In this document: positions 5,227 through 5,534 of the stretch, one piece after another
Position numbering within the stretch: position 1 is the stretch's first letter
Layout: each line of letters begins with the position of its first letter
DNA from: Ardenticatenales bacterium
Lineage (GTDB): Bacteria > Chloroflexota > Anaerolineae > Ardenticatenales > Ardenticatenaceae
Assembly (NCBI GenBank): GCA_013812995.1
Contig: JACCSL010000569.1
Coordinates: forward strand, 1-5,534
Length of the DNA: 5,534 nt
Direction of reading: 5' to 3'
Program-made: the position numbers and the translations under genes
Notes under the pieces: generated by a model
The model's input: only the letters and a program-made list of their open reading frames with translations
The model's database searches: none
Told to the model about the DNA's origin: nothing

Positions 5227-5534
5227 CTAGCGCTTCTTCTTTGCGCTCTTCTTGGTGCTGCTCCGCTTTGGTTTGCCCTCGAGTTCCTCATCCGTGCCGC
5301 TGCGGAAGCGCATCCGGATGGGGGTGCCCACGAAGCTATAGCGCTCGCGCAGGTTGTTCTCGATGTAGCGCTGATAGCCAAAGTGGACCATATCCTCGTG
5401 GTTGACGAAGAAGATGAAGGTCGGCGGAGAGGTTTCGGCCTGCGTGGCGAAGCGGAAACGCAGCTTGCGTTTGCCCTGCATGGGCGGCGCGTGGCGCGTG
5501 GTGATCTCCCCCATGAGGCGGTTGAGTTCGGCGG
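5227..5534 (-). CDS. der: Ribosome biogenesis GTPase Der (EngA), C-terminal end (5' part outside window)
   Basis: The last 101 residues of a gene reading leftward are present, open through the right edge and ending at the complement of CTA 5227-5229. AELNRLMGEITTRHAPP, then KLRFRFATQAETSPPTFIFFVN, HFGYQRYIENNLRERY and FVGTPIRMRFR match the C-terminal KH-like domain of Der, especially the B. subtilis form (YATQ…PPSFVVFVND…YERFLENRIRD…GTPIKI). Der is a double-GTPase-domain protein needed for 50S subunit maturation; the KH-like domain contacts the G domains and the ribosome. Both GTPase domains are outside the window. The domain is followed by a Lys/Arg/Ser-rich tail (KPKRSSTKKSAKKKR), probably disordered and RNA-contacting. 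It is convergent with the flippase-like gene. Confidence 0.94.
   Translation of the reverse strand, partial: AELNRLMGEITTRHAPPMQGKRKLRFRFATQAETSPPTFIFFVNHEDMVHFGYQRYIENNLRERYSFVGTPIRMRFRSGTDEELEGKPKRSSTKKSAKKKR

Noticed and set aside
1..5534. Avoidance of GATC because of the predicted R-M specificity
   Set aside because: By eye I find about 15 GATC sites, against roughly 21-22 expected at random, and more than half lie inside the island. That is not a convincing depletion in a window this short.

Overview
The window looks like a chromosomal segment of a GC-rich bacterium, most likely a member of the Chloroflexota. This assignment is an inference. It rests on the style of the 40-residue TPR repeats (ALESYAGARALFEQVG-type), the GC-rich codon usage of the outer genes and the gene set. 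It has not been tested by any search. Six of the seven protein genes lie on the + strand. The seventh (der, a ribosome-assembly GTPase) enters from the right on the - strand.

Layout: (1) The 3' end of a TPR-repeat protein gene, carrying three almost identical 120-bp tandem units (1-360). (2) folD, 17 bp downstream and probably co-transcribed. Its cyclohydrolase lysine and tyrosine are both replaced, while the NAD(P)-binding dehydrogenase half is intact. (3) A 108-bp gap filled by an 8-bp-periodic repeat whose two arms are inverted relative to each other. (4) A 120-residue membrane protein of unknown function. (5) A clearly AT-richer island (about 1910-3510) with a DpnA-like adenine DNA methyltransferase and a single-domain MutH/Sau3AI-like endonuclease, read as a compact type II restriction-modification (R-M) module probably specific for GATC. 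(6) A return to GC-rich sequence with a BcrC-like PAP2 phosphatase that lacks the usual histidine of its PSxH motif, followed by a strong intrinsic terminator. (7) A UPF0104/MprF-type flippase-like membrane protein. (8) The convergent C-terminal end of der, one base from the flippase stop codon.

The methyltransferase and nuclease form a self-contained unit in which one protein marks and the other cuts. The unit sits between host genes in the same direction and probably arrived by horizontal transfer, since its base composition differs sharply from both sides. The phosphatase and the flippase-like protein could both act on lipid carriers in the membrane, but a terminator separates them and the link is only contextual. 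folD belongs to one-carbon metabolism and der to 50S ribosome maturation.

No tRNA, rRNA, CRISPR array, insertion sequence or origin was seen. The most interesting points are the unusual pairing of a MutH/Sau3AI-type nuclease with an adenine methyltransferase, the nuclease's Asp-to-Asn change at a metal-binding position, and the apparently dehydrogenase-only FolD.
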